A stretch of 56,706 nt of DNA, taken from contig NZ_SSXE01000037.1 of NCBI RefSeq assembly GCF_021699195.1, forward strand, positions 1 to 56,706, written 5' to 3'. The DNA is from Nonomuraea sp. MG754425 (GTDB taxonomy: Bacteria; Actinomycetota; Actinomycetes; Streptosporangiales; Streptosporangiaceae). The notes beneath the pieces were generated by a model. The model saw nothing but the letters and a program-made list of their open reading frames with translations, did not search any database and was not told the DNA's origin. Numbering within the stretch: the first letter of the stretch is position 1; each line of letters opens with the position of its first letter. Of this stretch, positions 9,028 through 18,694 are shown one piece after another. The translations under genes and the position numbers were made by a program.

Positions 9028-10521
9028 TCAGAGGGCGGCGTCGATCAGGCCGAGGGGCGGTGAGCCGAGGTCGAGCAGGGACCTGTGGAAGCGCTGCACG
9101 GTGAAGCCGTCGCCCCACTCCCGGCGGGCCCGCTCGCGCAGGTCGAGGATGAGCAGCTTGCCCCACGTGTAACGGCCGTACGTCGGGTCGAAGGAGGCCC
9201 TGCGCGCCTCCGACAGCGCCGCCGGACCCACCAGGTGCGAGTCGGACTCGAACCGCCTGGCGCCCTCCTCGACCGTCATCTGGCCGGTGTGCACGCCGAT
9301 CGCGACGGCCAGCCGGGTGACCCGGATCAGCGCCTCCACCCACACGCCGATCTCGAAGCGCGGGTCGCCGGACTCGAAGCCCTCCTCGACGCACAGCTCC
9401 TCGGCGTAGTGCGCCCAGCCCTCGACGAACGCCATCGACTGCAGCAGCCGCCGCACCTCGGACGGGGCCCGCCGCAGTGCCCTGGCGTGCGAGAAGTGGC
9501 CGGGCGCGACCTCGTGGACGTTGATCGCGGGCAGGGTCGCGCTGCTGAAGACCTCCAGCCACTCCTCCTGCTCCTGCCGCGGCCAGGACGGGTCGGGCGG
9601 GGTGATGTGATACCAGGACGGGCCGTCGGGCTCGCCCGGCGAGTTCCACGCCATCATGGCCATCGCCCAGCGGCGCGACTCGGGCGCCGGCCCGACCAGG
9701 CACTCGCCGTCGTGGTAGGGCACGAGATCCTTCTCGCGGGTGAACGCGATGGCCTTCTCGGTGCCGATCCGGGCCGCCTCGATCACGCCGTCGGGGTCGG
9801 GGTGGTCCTTGACCAGTTCGCGTACGACGTCGAGCGGCGGCCGGTCCTTCTCCCCCAGCTTGGCGCAGGACTCGGCGAGCAGCGTCATGAGCCGGTCGCG
9901 TTCGGCGTCGGCCCGCTCGGCCAGCCTGCCGAGATCGACGGGCAGCCCTTCCGCGGTGCCCATCAGCGTGGCCAGCGCCGCGCCGCCGAGCGCCGCGTCG
10001 GGGTCGCCCTCGTCGGCGGCCCGCTCGACGTGGGCGACGAGCCGGGCGTGCGCCCGCAGCGCGGTCTCGTCCGTGACGCCCGCGGCCAGGCCCTTGACCG
10101 CCCCGAGCAGGGACTTCGCGACGGGGGCCGGCACCTGGTCGAGCGCGGTGACGGCGTGCTCCACGGCCTCGGGCCAGAGCGCGAGGTGCGCCGCCTTGGC
10201 CGCGACGCGCTCGTCCTCGGGGCCGTAGTCGCGGTCGTAGCAGGCCAGGTCGAGGTTGGAGAGGTGGAGCAGCGGGTTCTTCCGGTGCAGTTCCAGCTCG
10301 CCGAGCTGGTAACGCAGACTCGCCTCGAACACCTGTAGGTGCCTGGCGTCATGCGCGTCGTCGGGCGCGGGCCCCTGGCCGAGCCGGTCGAGCCCGGCCC
10401 GTACGCCGTCGGGCGACAGGTCCTGGATCCTGCCGTCGTACTCGTGGCGACCGCCGCCCTCACGCGCCTCGGCCACGATCAGATCGGTGACGGCTCGCAG
10501 CCTGGCGTCAAGTTCAGTCAT
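9028..10521 (-). CDS. DUF885 family protein (putative zinc peptidase-like)
   Basis: This 497-residue, mostly helical protein carries HEVAPGH at 336-342, the HExxPGH motif characteristic of DUF885. A downstream FVEGWAHYAEEL block supplies the glutamate and histidine expected for a gluzincin-type metal site. No signal peptide or membrane segment is visible, so it is probably cytoplasmic. The ATG at 10521 starts at MTELDARLRAV; longer upstream reading frame lacks conserved sequence. DUF885 proteins are thought to be metallopeptidase-like, but substrates are largely undefined. It is divergent from the GNAT-like gene across less than 90 bp. Confidence 0.85.
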   Translation of the reverse strand: MTELDARLRAVTDLIVAEAREGGGRHEYDGRIQDLSPDGVRAGLDRLGQGPAPDDAHDARHLQVFEASLRYQLGELELHRKNPLLHLSNLDLACYDRDYGPEDERVAAKAAHLALWPEAVEHAVTALDQVPAPVAKSLLGAVKGLAAGVTDETALRAHARLVAHVERAADEGDPDAALGGAALATLMGTAEGLPVDLGRLAERADAERDRLMTLLAESCAKLGEKDRPPLDVVRELVKDHPDPDGVIEAARIGTEKAIAFTREKDLVPYHDGECLVGPAPESRRWAMAMMAWNSPGEPDGPSWYHITPPDPSWPRQEQEEWLEVFSSATLPAINVHEVAPGHFSHARALRRAPSEVRRLLQSMAFVEGWAHYAEELCVEEGFESGDPRFEIGVWVEALIRVTRLAVAIGVHTGQMTVEEGARRFESDSHLVGPAALSEARRASFDPTYGRYTWGKLLILDLRERARREWGDGFTVQRFHRSLLDLGSPPLGLIDAAL

Positions 10522-10609
10522 GCGGCCGACGCTAGCGCACCTGCGGGGCGGCATTAAGTGCCGATAAATGGCGCGCGAGCCCCCGGTGGCGGCGGGCAGG
10601 ATGAGGCTC

Positions 10610-11353
10610 ATGCCGCTGCGCGTCACCACGCTCGCCGAACGCCCCGAGTTCGCCTCCTCGTTGTGGGACATGGACCACACCTGGCACGAGTTCGTGCTGA
10701 ACGATCCCATCGCCGACCTGTTCTACGCCCGTGTCACGACCACGTACCAGGACTACGTGCTCGTGGCCGACGACGACGCCGAGCCGGGGCGGCTGGCGGC
10801 GCGGGCGTGCATGATCCCGTTCGCCGCGAACGGCGGCCCGCTGCCCGACGACGGCTGGGACGGCGTGATCAGGTCCGGCTGGCTGGCGCGCGAACGCGGG
10901 GCGGACACCGACGCGATCTCCGCCCTGGAGATCACCGTCCGCCGCGACCTGCTCGGCACCGGGCTGTCGGCGCTGATGGTGGCCGCGCTGCGCGAGCACG
11001 CCGCCCGCCTCGGCCACCACGAGCTGGTCGCCCCGGTCCGCCCCAACCGCAAGCACCTCGAACCCCACACCCCCATGTCCGAGTACGCCTTCCGGACGCG
11101 CTCCGACGGCCTGCCCCACGACGCCTGGCTCCGGGTGCACGTGCGGGCGGGCGGAAAGATCGTCAAGGTGGCCCCCCGGTCGATGGTGGTGGCGGGCACG
11201 CTGGCGGAGTGGCGCGGCTGGACGGGCCTGCCCTTCGACCGTTCGGGGCCGGTGGAGGTGCCGGGCGCGCTGACCCCGGTGCACTGCGACGTGCCCCACG
11301 ACCACGCCGTCTACGTGGAGCCGAACGTCTGGGTCAGCCACACCCTGACCTGA
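10610..11353 (+). CDS. GNAT-like acetyltransferase, uncharacterised
   Basis: This protein has 247 residues from ATG 10610. The centre reads ISALEITVRRDLLGTGLSALMVAALREHAA, which matches the acyl-CoA-binding strand and helix of the GNAT fold (V-x-x-x-L-x-G-x-G-L-S). The next strand is LVAPVRPNRKHLEPHTPM, as in distant GNAT-like actinobacterial proteins. In-frame ATGs at 10568 and 10601 would lengthen it slightly; I prefer 10610 because G-rich sequence (GGCAGGATGAGG) precedes it, but the start is uncertain. It is divergent from the DUF885 gene. Substrate is unknown. Confidence 0.6.
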   Translation: MPLRVTTLAERPEFASSLWDMDHTWHEFVLNDPIADLFYARVTTTYQDYVLVADDDAEPGRLAARACMIPFAANGGPLPDDGWDGVIRSGWLARERGADTDAISALEITVRRDLLGTGLSALMVAALREHAARLGHHELVAPVRPNRKHLEPHTPMSEYAFRTRSDGLPHDAWLRVHVRAGGKIVKVAPRSMVVAGTLAEWRGWTGLPFDRSGPVEVPGALTPVHCDVPHDHAVYVEPNVWVSHTLT

Positions 11354-11369
11354 ACGCCCGTCGCCGGCG

Positions 11370-12875
11370 TCACTTGAGCCGTAGCCGGCGCATCGCCTTC
11401 AGCGTGCCCGCCAGCAGCCCGGCCCACCTCTCGTACGGCATCCCGGCCGGCGGCTCGAAGCCTAGCCACGTCGCCTGCGAGGCCACCGTCTGGGCCTCGG
11501 TGTAGCGCAGCAGCCCCTCGACCCCGTGCCGGCGGCCGAGCCCGGACGCCTTCACCCCGCCCATGGGCGCGTCGTAGGACGCGTACGCGGCGGCGTACCC
11601 CTCGTTGACGTTGACCGTCCCGGCGTGGACGCGGGCGGCCAGGCGGCGGGCCCGTGGCAGGGCGGCGCTCCAGACGGAGGCGTTGAGGCCGTAGTCGGTG
11701 TCGTTGGCCAGCTCGATCGCCTCGTCGTCGGTGGCGAACGGGTAGAGCGCCACCACGGGCCCGAACGTCTCCTCGCGGCACAGCGCCATGTCCGGCCCGA
11801 CGCCGGTGAGCACGGTCGGCTCGTAGAACAGCGGGCCGAGGTCGGGCCTGGCCCGGCCGCCGGTGAGCACGGTCGCGCCCTTGGCCACGGCGTCGTCCAC
11901 GTGCGCGGTGACGGCGTCGAGCTGGCGGCGGGAGGTGAGCGAGCCCATCTGCACCGTCCAGTCGTGGCCGGGGCCGAGCTTGAGCGCCTCGGCCTCGCGG
12001 ACGAGACGTCCGGCGAAGTCGTCGAAGACGGAGGCGTGCACGTACAGGCGCTCGACGGACAGGCAGAGCTGGCCCGCGTTGGTGAAGCAGGCGCGCACGG
12101 CCCCCCGTACGGCCACGTCGAGGTCGGCGTCGTCGAGCACGATCATCGGGTTCTTGCCGCCGAGCTCCAGCGAGCAGCCGATGAGCCGGCCGGCCGCCGC
12201 CTCGGCGATCTTCCTGCCGCCGCGGGTGGAGCCGGTGAAGCCGACGTAGTCGGCGTGGCCGAGCAGCGCGTCGCCGATGTCGGCCGGCTCGCCCAGCACG
12301 ACCTGCCAGATCTCGCGCGGCATGCCCAGTTCGGCCAGCAGGTCGATGGTCCACAGGGTGGACCGGGCGGTCTGGGTGTCCGGCTTGTGGACGATCGCGT
12401 TGCCGGCCAGCAGCGCGGGCACCGCGTCGGTGACGCCCAGCGCGAGCGGGTAGTTCCACGGGCTGATCAGCGCGACCACGCCCTTGGGCCGGCGCAGCTC
12501 CGTCACGCGGGTGGCGACCGGGAAGATGCCCTTGCGGGCGCGCGGCGCGAGCAGCCGGGGCGCCCTGCGGGCGTAGTGGAGGGCGCAGCCCGCGACGTCG
12601 AGCACCTCCTCGAAGGCGTGCTTGCGGGCCTTGCCGGTCTCGTCCTGGACGATGTCGAGGATCTCGTCCCGCCGGTCGAGGATGGCGTCGTGCAGGCGGA
12701 GGAAGGGCCTGGCTCTTTCGGCGGGCGTTCTGCCCGCCCATCCGAGCTGGGCGGCGCGGGCCTCGCCGAACGCCGCGCGTACGTCATCAGTGCTGGAAAT
12801 GGGCAGTTCAGCGATGGTTTCTCCGGTGAAAGGAGAAATGATGCACTGGGTCCTACCACTGGACGTCACCTGCAT
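11370..12875 (-). CDS. NAD(P)+-dependent aldehyde dehydrogenase, succinate-semialdehyde dehydrogenase (GabD2)-like
   Basis: This 501-residue aldehyde dehydrogenase has N141 (SPWNYPL), general base E237 (LELGGKNP) and nucleophile C271 (NAGQLCLS) all present. The GFTGST cofactor loop is at 212-217 and EETFGPV lies in the C-terminal half. The overall sequence resembles the actinobacterial GabD2 group annotated as succinic-semialdehyde dehydrogenase, but substrate calls within this family are soft. It is soluble and cytoplasmic. It is divergent from the Ser/Thr kinase gene with a 73-bp gap. No gabT or other GABA-pathway partner is present in the window. Confidence 0.85.
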   Translation of the reverse strand: MQVTSSGRTQCIISPFTGETIAELPISSTDDVRAAFGEARAAQLGWAGRTPAERARPFLRLHDAILDRRDEILDIVQDETGKARKHAFEEVLDVAGCALHYARRAPRLLAPRARKGIFPVATRVTELRRPKGVVALISPWNYPLALGVTDAVPALLAGNAIVHKPDTQTARSTLWTIDLLAELGMPREIWQVVLGEPADIGDALLGHADYVGFTGSTRGGRKIAEAAAGRLIGCSLELGGKNPMIVLDDADLDVAVRGAVRACFTNAGQLCLSVERLYVHASVFDDFAGRLVREAEALKLGPGHDWTVQMGSLTSRRQLDAVTAHVDDAVAKGATVLTGGRARPDLGPLFYEPTVLTGVGPDMALCREETFGPVVALYPFATDDEAIELANDTDYGLNASVWSAALPRARRLAARVHAGTVNVNEGYAAAYASYDAPMGGVKASGLGRRHGVEGLLRYTEAQTVASQATWLGFEPPAGMPYERWAGLLAGTLKAMRRLRLK

Positions 12876-12948
12876 GTCAGCAGGATATTCCGCGGCCCTA
12901 CCCGCGGGTAGTTTTTACGGATGGGTGGCATAGGGACAGAATCCCCTC

Positions 12949-15087
12949 ATGGCATCCTTCGCTCCCCTCCGCCCCGGAGATCCGCAACGGCTGGGGGGCT
13001 TCGAGCTCCTCGGCCGGCTCGGCGAGGGCGGTCAGGGCGTCGTCTACCTCGCCTCCGACCACTCCGACCAGAGGGTGGCCGTCAAGTGGCTGCGGCCCGA
13101 CCTGTCGGGCGACCGGGTGAGCGTGGAACGGTTCCTGCGCGAGGTCCAGGTGGCCCAGCAGGTCGCGCCCTTCTGCACCGCCACCGTGCTGGGGACCGGG
13201 GTCGAGCAGGACCGGCCGTACATCATCAGCGAGTTCATCGAGGGTCCCTCGTTACACCAGGTGGTGCAGGAGGAGGGGCCGCGGGCGGGCTCCGTCCTGC
13301 ACCGGCTGGCCATCGGCACCGCCACGGCGCTGGCCGCCATCCACCAGGCGGGCATCGTGCACCGCGACTTCAAGCCGGCCAACGTGATCATCGGGGCCGA
13401 CGGGCCGCGGGTGATCGACTTCGGCATCGCGCGGGCGCTGAACGCCACCTCCACGATCAGCAGCATGGTCGTGGGCACGCCGTCGTACATGCCGCCCGAG
13501 CAGATCATGGGCCACACCGTCGGGCCCGCCGCCGACATGTTCTCGTGGGCCAGCGCGATGGTCTACGCCGCCTCCGGGCGAGCGCCGTTCGGCAGCGACA
13601 CGATGCCCGCCGTGATCAACCGCGTGCTCAACCAGCAGCCCGACCTCGGCTCGATCCCCGAGGGACCGCTGCGTGACGTGGTGGTCGCGTGCCTGAACAA
13701 GGATCCGGCGCAGCGGCCCACCGCCGAGCAGGTGATCATGCGCCTGCTGCACCAGCCGGCGCCGAACCCCGGCATGCTCGCGCGCGGCGCGGCCGAGGCC
13801 GCTCCGGCGCAGCAGCACGGCCCCGGCACGGGCCCGGCCGGGCCGTCGTTCGGGGGGCACTCGATGCCGCCGTTCACCTCCCCCTCCGGGCCGGTCTCCG
13901 GCAACCTGCCGTACGCGACCGGCGCCCAGTACCCGCAGCATCCGCACCCGCAGCAGTCCTGGCCGCATCCCTACGCGCAGTCCGGCCCGCACCCGCCCGC
14001 CCCGGCGCGCAGGAGCGGCAAGGCCCCGCTGATCGCCGGCGTGACGGTGGGGCTCGCGCTGCTCCTGCTCGCCGGCGTGATCGTGATCATCCAGATCGAC
14101 CGGTCGTCGACGTCGGTGGCGCTCAGGACCGGCTCGCCCACCGCCGACCCGACGGCGACGCAGCCGGCCGTGCCGCCCACCGGCGTCAAGCGGTCACTGC
14201 CCGGCGGCAAGATCTCCCTGTACGAGAACCCCGCCGATGCCCTCGTCCTGACCTCCTACGAGGTCTTCGACAAGCCCAAGGACGACTGGATCGACTACGC
14301 CAGGAACTCGCTGCACGGCACGTTCACGAAGCTCCCGCAGAACTGGGAGTCGCGGGTCTCCCCCGACGGGAAGCTCCTGGCCGCCAGGGGCAGGAGCTAC
14401 AGCTCCGACGACTTCGACTTCATCGTCATCACCGACCGCGACACCGGCGCGCGCACCACGATCAAGACCGTCAAGGACCCGCTGATCAGCAGCATCAGGG
14501 CCTGGTCGAGAGACGGCTCGAAGATCCTGCTGAACGTCGAGAAGAAGACCGGCGACAACTGGCAGTACCTGGGCTTCGTCATCGTCGACGTGGCCGGGAA
14601 GAGCGCCGACGTGATCAACGTGGACGACACCTCGATCCGCGAGACCGCCTTCGGCTTCGACGGCGCCGAAGAGGGCGTGGTCAACGTCTACGGCAACGAG
14701 AAGAACCGCGGCCTGCGCTTCTTCGACACCGAGGGCAAGGCCGTCCGCTCCCTGCCGGGCATCGGCACCCTGTCGGCCGGCACCCAGGACATCTTCTCCC
14801 CGTCGGGGAAGACGTTCGTCACCAACTGCCCGAACGGCGGCGACGGCGACCACTGCATCTGGGACAGCACGACGGGCGACCAGGTGCGCAAGTTCTCCTC
14901 CGACTGCGACAAGGTGCTCGGCTTCTACGACGAGGAGCACCTGTACTGCTGGGAGCAGGACAACGCCGCCAACGACGAGGTCCAGGTGCTCGACTTCAAC
15001 GGACGGCTGCTGCGCAGGATGCTGGAAGTGCCCGACGACATCAACTTCAGCCCGGTCTTCACCGCCAACCCGGCCAAGGGCTCCTGA
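12949..15087 (+). CDS. Membrane Ser/Thr protein kinase with extracytoplasmic beta-propeller-like domain
   Basis: This 712-residue protein has an N-terminal PknB-type kinase domain (about 17-270): G-loop GRLGEGGQG, VAVKWL with K46, catalytic loop HRDFKPAN with D140, D157-F-G, and GTPSYMPPEQ. The juxtamembrane region (about 280-360) is rich in Pro/Gly/Gln/His. One membrane helix lies at about 362-384, so the last ~330 residues are outside the cell. They show repeating strands such as SRVSPDGKLLAARG, AWSRDGSKILLNV and IFSPSGKTFVTN, typical of a WD40/TolB-like propeller. It is probably a receptor kinase for an extracellular cue. It lies 31 bp upstream of a beta-propeller lipoprotein gene on the same strand, suggesting an operon ended by the terminator at 17197. 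Confidence 0.9.
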   Translation: MASFAPLRPGDPQRLGGFELLGRLGEGGQGVVYLASDHSDQRVAVKWLRPDLSGDRVSVERFLREVQVAQQVAPFCTATVLGTGVEQDRPYIISEFIEGPSLHQVVQEEGPRAGSVLHRLAIGTATALAAIHQAGIVHRDFKPANVIIGADGPRVIDFGIARALNATSTISSMVVGTPSYMPPEQIMGHTVGPAADMFSWASAMVYAASGRAPFGSDTMPAVINRVLNQQPDLGSIPEGPLRDVVVACLNKDPAQRPTAEQVIMRLLHQPAPNPGMLARGAAEAAPAQQHGPGTGPAGPSFGGHSMPPFTSPSGPVSGNLPYATGAQYPQHPHPQQSWPHPYAQSGPHPPAPARRSGKAPLIAGVTVGLALLLLAGVIVIIQIDRSSTSVALRTGSPTADPTATQPAVPPTGVKRSLPGGKISLYENPADALVLTSYEVFDKPKDDWIDYARNSLHGTFTKLPQNWESRVSPDGKLLAARGRSYSSDDFDFIVITDRDTGARTTIKTVKDPLISSIRAWSRDGSKILLNVEKKTGDNWQYLGFVIVDVAGKSADVINVDDTSIRETAFGFDGAEEGVVNVYGNEKNRGLRFFDTEGKAVRSLPGIGTLSAGTQDIFSPSGKTFVTNCPNGGDGDHCIWDSTTGDQVRKFSSDCDKVLGFYDEEHLYCWEQDNAANDEVQVLDFNGRLLRRMLEVPDDINFSPVFTANPAKGS

Positions 15088-15118
15088 ACCATCCGGCCCG
15101 CGCAGCCGTGATGGGGGC

Positions 15119-17185
15119 ATGAAGACGCTGATCCGCACGGCCGTGACCGCCGCCGCGCTCGCGACGGTCACGGCCGCCTGCACCTCTTCGACGGGGGACG
15201 CCTCCGACCGGCCGCCGCCGAGGACGACCACCCTCGGCGCCGTCCGCCTGGTGGCCTACAACGGCTGCGAGGACGCGCTGGCCGGGCTGCGGGAGCAGGC
15301 CGCGAAGAACGTCACCGCCTACGGCTTCGGCGGCGTCATGCCCTTCGCGATCGCCGAGGACGCGGCGGCCCAGACCAAGGCCAGGTCGGACACCGCCGCC
15401 CCCGAGCACTCCACGACGAACGTGCACGAGGCCGGCGTGGACGAGCCCGACCTGGTCAAGACCGACGGCAACCGGGTCATCACGGTCTCCGACGGCACCC
15501 TGCGGATCATCGACACGGCCACCAGGAAGGTCACCGCCTCGCTCAAGCTGACCGAGGGCGACGCCGGCCCCGGTGTCCCCGGCGACCTGCTGGTCTCGGG
15601 TGACCGCGCGCTGGTGCTCATGCGCGGCGGCGAGATCATGTACAAGGCGCGCTCGATGATGCCGTCCGGCGACACCCGGTACGTGGTGGTCGACCTGGCG
15701 GGCCGGCCCAAGGTGCTGAGCACGATCCGGCCGCAGGGCTCGTACGTGGACGCCCGGCTGATCGGCTCCACCGTTCGCCTCGTCACCCGCAGCCAGCCCG
15801 ACATCGCCTTCCCCGAGCCCCGGCCGAACGCCACGGAGGCCGACCTGCTCAAGGAGAACCAGGCCGCGGTGGGCCGCGCGCCGGTGACGGCCTGGCTGCC
15901 GAAGATCGAGATCACCGACGCGTCCGGCGCGACCAGGACGGACACCGTCAAGTGCGAGCGGGTCAGCCACCCCGCCGACTACACCGGCACCTCGATGCTG
16001 ACCGTGCACACGATCGACCTGGCGCAGGGCGTCACGGCGGCGGGCACCGACCCGATCGGCCTGGCCGCCGACGGCGACGTGGTGTACGGCACCGGCCAGA
16101 GCCTGTACGTGGCCAGCAACCCGCGCTGGTGGTCGCCGATCGTGCGCCCGCTGCCGGTGGTGGAGCCCCCGGCCGACACGACGTCGTCGAACGCCGTCGC
16201 GCCCGCGGAGGAGCCCACCCCGGCCGACCCCGCCGTCACGGCCTCTGTCCCGGCGTCGGGAACGGCCTCCGCCCCCGCGACGCCCCCCGCCGATCCGTCG
16301 GCCTCGGTGCCGCCCGAGCCGCGCCCGCGGCCCACGCCGACCGTGCCGCCGGAGGAGACGGAGGTGCACCGGTTCGACATCAGCCGTCCCGGCGCCCCCT
16401 CGTACGTGGCCTCGGGCAAGGTGCCGGGACGGCTGCTGAACCAGTACTCGCTGTCGGAGTACGACGGCCACCTCCGCCTGGCCACCACCGACAACTCCGG
16501 CGACGAGCAGGCCAGTTCCAGCACCGTGTACGTGCTCGACGCCGCCACCATGGCCAGGACCGGCCAGGTCGGCGGCCTGGGCAAGGGCGAGCGCATCTAC
16601 TCGGTCAGGTTCGTCGGCCCAATCGGCTACTGCGTCACGTTCCGCCAGGTGGACCCGCTGTACACGCTCGACCTGCGCGACCCGGCCGCGCCGAAGGTGA
16701 CGGGCGAGCTGAAGATCACCGGCTACTCGGCGTACCTGCACCCCGGCGAGCAGGGCCGGCTCATCGGCATCGGCCAGGAGGCCAGCGAGAAGGGCCGAAC
16801 GCTGGGCACGCAGGTCTCGCTGTTCGACGTGAGCGACCCGGCCGCGCCGCGCCGGCTGTCGCAGTTCTTCCAGAAGGACTCGGGCTCCGGGGCCGAGTGG
16901 GATCCGCACGCGTTCCTGTACTGGCCGAAGACCGGCCTGTCGGTGCTCCCGCTGACGAAGCAGAACGAGTCGGGCGCGCTCGTCCTCAAGATCGATGACT
17001 CCGGGGTGAAGGAACTGGGGTTGATCAAGCACCCGGCCCAGCGTCAGGAGGGTGGTTACACCTACGAACCGGGCATCCAGCGTTCCATGGTCATCGGGGA
17101 CTCGCTGTGGACGCTCTCGTACGAAGGCGTCCAGGTCAACGATGCCGGCACGCTGGCCTCACAAGCCTGGATACCGCTTCGTTAA
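15119..17185 (+). CDS. Secreted beta-propeller domain lipoprotein
   Basis: This 688-residue protein has a lipoprotein signal with lipobox VTAAC and acylated C21. The motif NVHEAGVDEPDLVKTDG (about residues 98-116) is diagnostic of the secreted beta-propeller family (Pfam Beta_propel) known from archaea and actinobacteria. Repeated segments of the type VFDVSDPAAPR and LDLRDPAAPK mark propeller blades. A Pro/Ala/Thr/Glu-rich linker of about 80 residues (about 343-420) interrupts the propeller and is unusual in position. It follows the receptor-kinase gene after 31 bp, so the two may be co-expressed. The exact role is unknown. Confidence 0.88.
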   Translation: MKTLIRTAVTAAALATVTAACTSSTGDASDRPPPRTTTLGAVRLVAYNGCEDALAGLREQAAKNVTAYGFGGVMPFAIAEDAAAQTKARSDTAAPEHSTTNVHEAGVDEPDLVKTDGNRVITVSDGTLRIIDTATRKVTASLKLTEGDAGPGVPGDLLVSGDRALVLMRGGEIMYKARSMMPSGDTRYVVVDLAGRPKVLSTIRPQGSYVDARLIGSTVRLVTRSQPDIAFPEPRPNATEADLLKENQAAVGRAPVTAWLPKIEITDASGATRTDTVKCERVSHPADYTGTSMLTVHTIDLAQGVTAAGTDPIGLAADGDVVYGTGQSLYVASNPRWWSPIVRPLPVVEPPADTTSSNAVAPAEEPTPADPAVTASVPASGTASAPATPPADPSASVPPEPRPRPTPTVPPEETEVHRFDISRPGAPSYVASGKVPGRLLNQYSLSEYDGHLRLATTDNSGDEQASSSTVYVLDAATMARTGQVGGLGKGERIYSVRFVGPIGYCVTFRQVDPLYTLDLRDPAAPKVTGELKITGYSAYLHPGEQGRLIGIGQEASEKGRTLGTQVSLFDVSDPAAPRRLSQFFQKDSGSGAEWDPHAFLYWPKTGLSVLPLTKQNESGALVLKIDDSGVKELGLIKHPAQRQEGGYTYEPGIQRSMVIGDSLWTLSYEGVQVNDAGTLASQAWIPLR

Positions 17186-17196
17186 GTGATCAAGAG

Positions 17197-17228
17197 GTGC
17201 CGGTTCGTAGCGAACCGGCACTTTTTTT
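17197..17228 (+). terminator. Intrinsic terminator after the kinase and beta-propeller genes
   Basis: GTGCCGGTTCG and CGAACCGGCAC form a perfect 11-bp stem with a TAG loop, followed by seven T residues (17222-17228). This is a canonical rho-independent terminator, 11 bases after the stop codon. Confidence 0.95.
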
Positions 17229-17340
17229 ATGGACTTATCCCGACTAATGATGAAAACTTTGCTTACACCCTAGAGTCGGACCGGCTGCTTCAGTGTCACA
17301 ACAAGGGCCGGTCCCAAGATCAGAAAGGGCCCACGCTGCC

Positions 17341-18603
17341 ATGCGAACACGCACCCCCCTGCTCGCATCGCTCGTCAGCGCGCTGGCGTTATTCGCCGCA
17401 CCGCTGCCCGTCTCAGCAGCCCCCGTCTCGGCGGCAGCCGCCGCCGAGGGCACGTACATCGTCCAGCTCGACCCGTCCATGCGGGCGCCGCGCGGCGCCG
17501 CGCAGGACCAGGTGTCCGAGCTCGGCGGCCAGCTCATCGGCGTCTACGAGTCCGCGTTCAAGGGCTACACCGCCCGCCTGAGCGCGAGCGCGGCCGAAGC
17601 GCTCAAGAGCAACCCGAACGTCGTCAGCGTGGAGCCCGACGCTGAGGTGCACGCCTTCGTGCAGACCGTGCCCACCGGCGTGCGACGCATCTTCGGTCCC
17701 AGCAACCCGAACCTCGACATCGACGGCGTCGACGACGTGCGCATCGACGTGGACGTCGCCGTCGTCGACACCGGTGTCGACAACACCCACCCCGACCTGA
17801 ACGTGGTCGCGCGGGCCAACTGCGTGACCGGGGCCTGCGTCAACAACTCCGGCACCGACGACAACGGCCACGGCTCCCACGTCGCCGGCACCGTCGGCGC
17901 CCTCGACAACACCATCGGCCCGGTGGGCGTCGCGCCCGGCGCCCGCATCCACGGCGTCAAGGTGCTCAACTCGGCCGGCTCCGGCACCCTGGCCGGCATC
18001 GCCGCCGGCATCAACTGGGTGGTGGCGCGCGCCTCCACCATCGAGGTCATCAACCTCAGCCTGGGCTGCAGCGGCTGCACCAGCAGCGCGATCAGCACGG
18101 CGATCACCAACGCGGTCAACGCCGGCATCGTCGTCGTCGTGGCCGCGGGCAACAGCAGCTCGAACACCTCGTCGTTCTTCCCGGCCAACCACCCCGACGT
18201 GGTCACCGTCTCCGCGCTGACCGACAACGACGGCCTGGCCGGCGGCCTCGGCGGCAGCACCCTGTCCTGCCGCAGCGAGATCGACGCGGACGACACCTCG
18301 GCGTTCTACTCCAACTACGGAGCCACCGTGGAGATCACGGCGCCGGGCACCTGCATCTACTCCACCTACATGAGCGGCGGCTACGCCACGATCAGCGGCA
18401 CCTCCATGGCCAGCCCGCACGTGGCGGGCGCGGCCGGCCTGCTCACCTCCGGCACCCACAAGCCCACAACCCGGGCGGGCTCGCTGGCCGTGCGCAGCAC
18501 GCTGATCTCGTCCGGCAACTCCAACTGGACCGACGAGTCGGGTGACGGCGTCAAGGAGCCGCTGCTCGACGTGCACGACGCCACGGTCTACCCCCCGTCG
18601 TGA
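17341..18603 (+). CDS. Secreted S8 family serine peptidase (subtilase) with I9 propeptide
   Basis: This 420-residue protein begins with a signal peptide (MRTRTPLLASLVSALALFAA, cleavage near residue 26). An inhibitor I9-type propeptide spans about 37-104 (GTYIVQLDP to VVSVEPDAEV). The S8 domain has the catalytic triad D143 (VVDTGVDNTHPD), H177 (NGHGSHVAGT) and S355 (SGTSMASPH), and the oxyanion Asn lies in AAGNSS. It should be an active extracellular endopeptidase. No C-terminal anchor is seen. ATG 17341 is chosen because it starts the signal peptide; a GTG at 17293 would add 16 non-hydrophobic residues. An AT-rich upstream region after the terminator probably contains its promoter. Confidence 0.93.
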   Translation: MRTRTPLLASLVSALALFAAPLPVSAAPVSAAAAAEGTYIVQLDPSMRAPRGAAQDQVSELGGQLIGVYESAFKGYTARLSASAAEALKSNPNVVSVEPDAEVHAFVQTVPTGVRRIFGPSNPNLDIDGVDDVRIDVDVAVVDTGVDNTHPDLNVVARANCVTGACVNNSGTDDNGHGSHVAGTVGALDNTIGPVGVAPGARIHGVKVLNSAGSGTLAGIAAGINWVVARASTIEVINLSLGCSGCTSSAISTAITNAVNAGIVVVVAAGNSSSNTSSFFPANHPDVVTVSALTDNDGLAGGLGGSTLSCRSEIDADDTSAFYSNYGATVEITAPGTCIYSTYMSGGYATISGTSMASPHVAGAAGLLTSGTHKPTTRAGSLAVRSTLISSGNSNWTDESGDGVKEPLLDVHDATVYPPS

Positions 18604-18632
18604 CGATCGCGCGGTAGATCCACCCCTGGAAC

Positions 18633-18669
18633 GGGCGGTCCGCGGACCCCGCAGCGCCGCGGGCCGCCC
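18633..18669. terminator. GC hairpin between the convergent subtilase and glpD genes
   Basis: GGGCGGTCCGCGG (18633-18645) pairs with CCGCGGGCCGCCC (18657-18669), 13 bp with one G-T wobble and an 11-base loop. It sits in the 91-bp convergent gap and probably terminates both genes. There is no T-tract. Confidence 0.65.
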
Positions 18670-18694
18670 CTCCTGACCGAAAGGCTCGGCTCGC

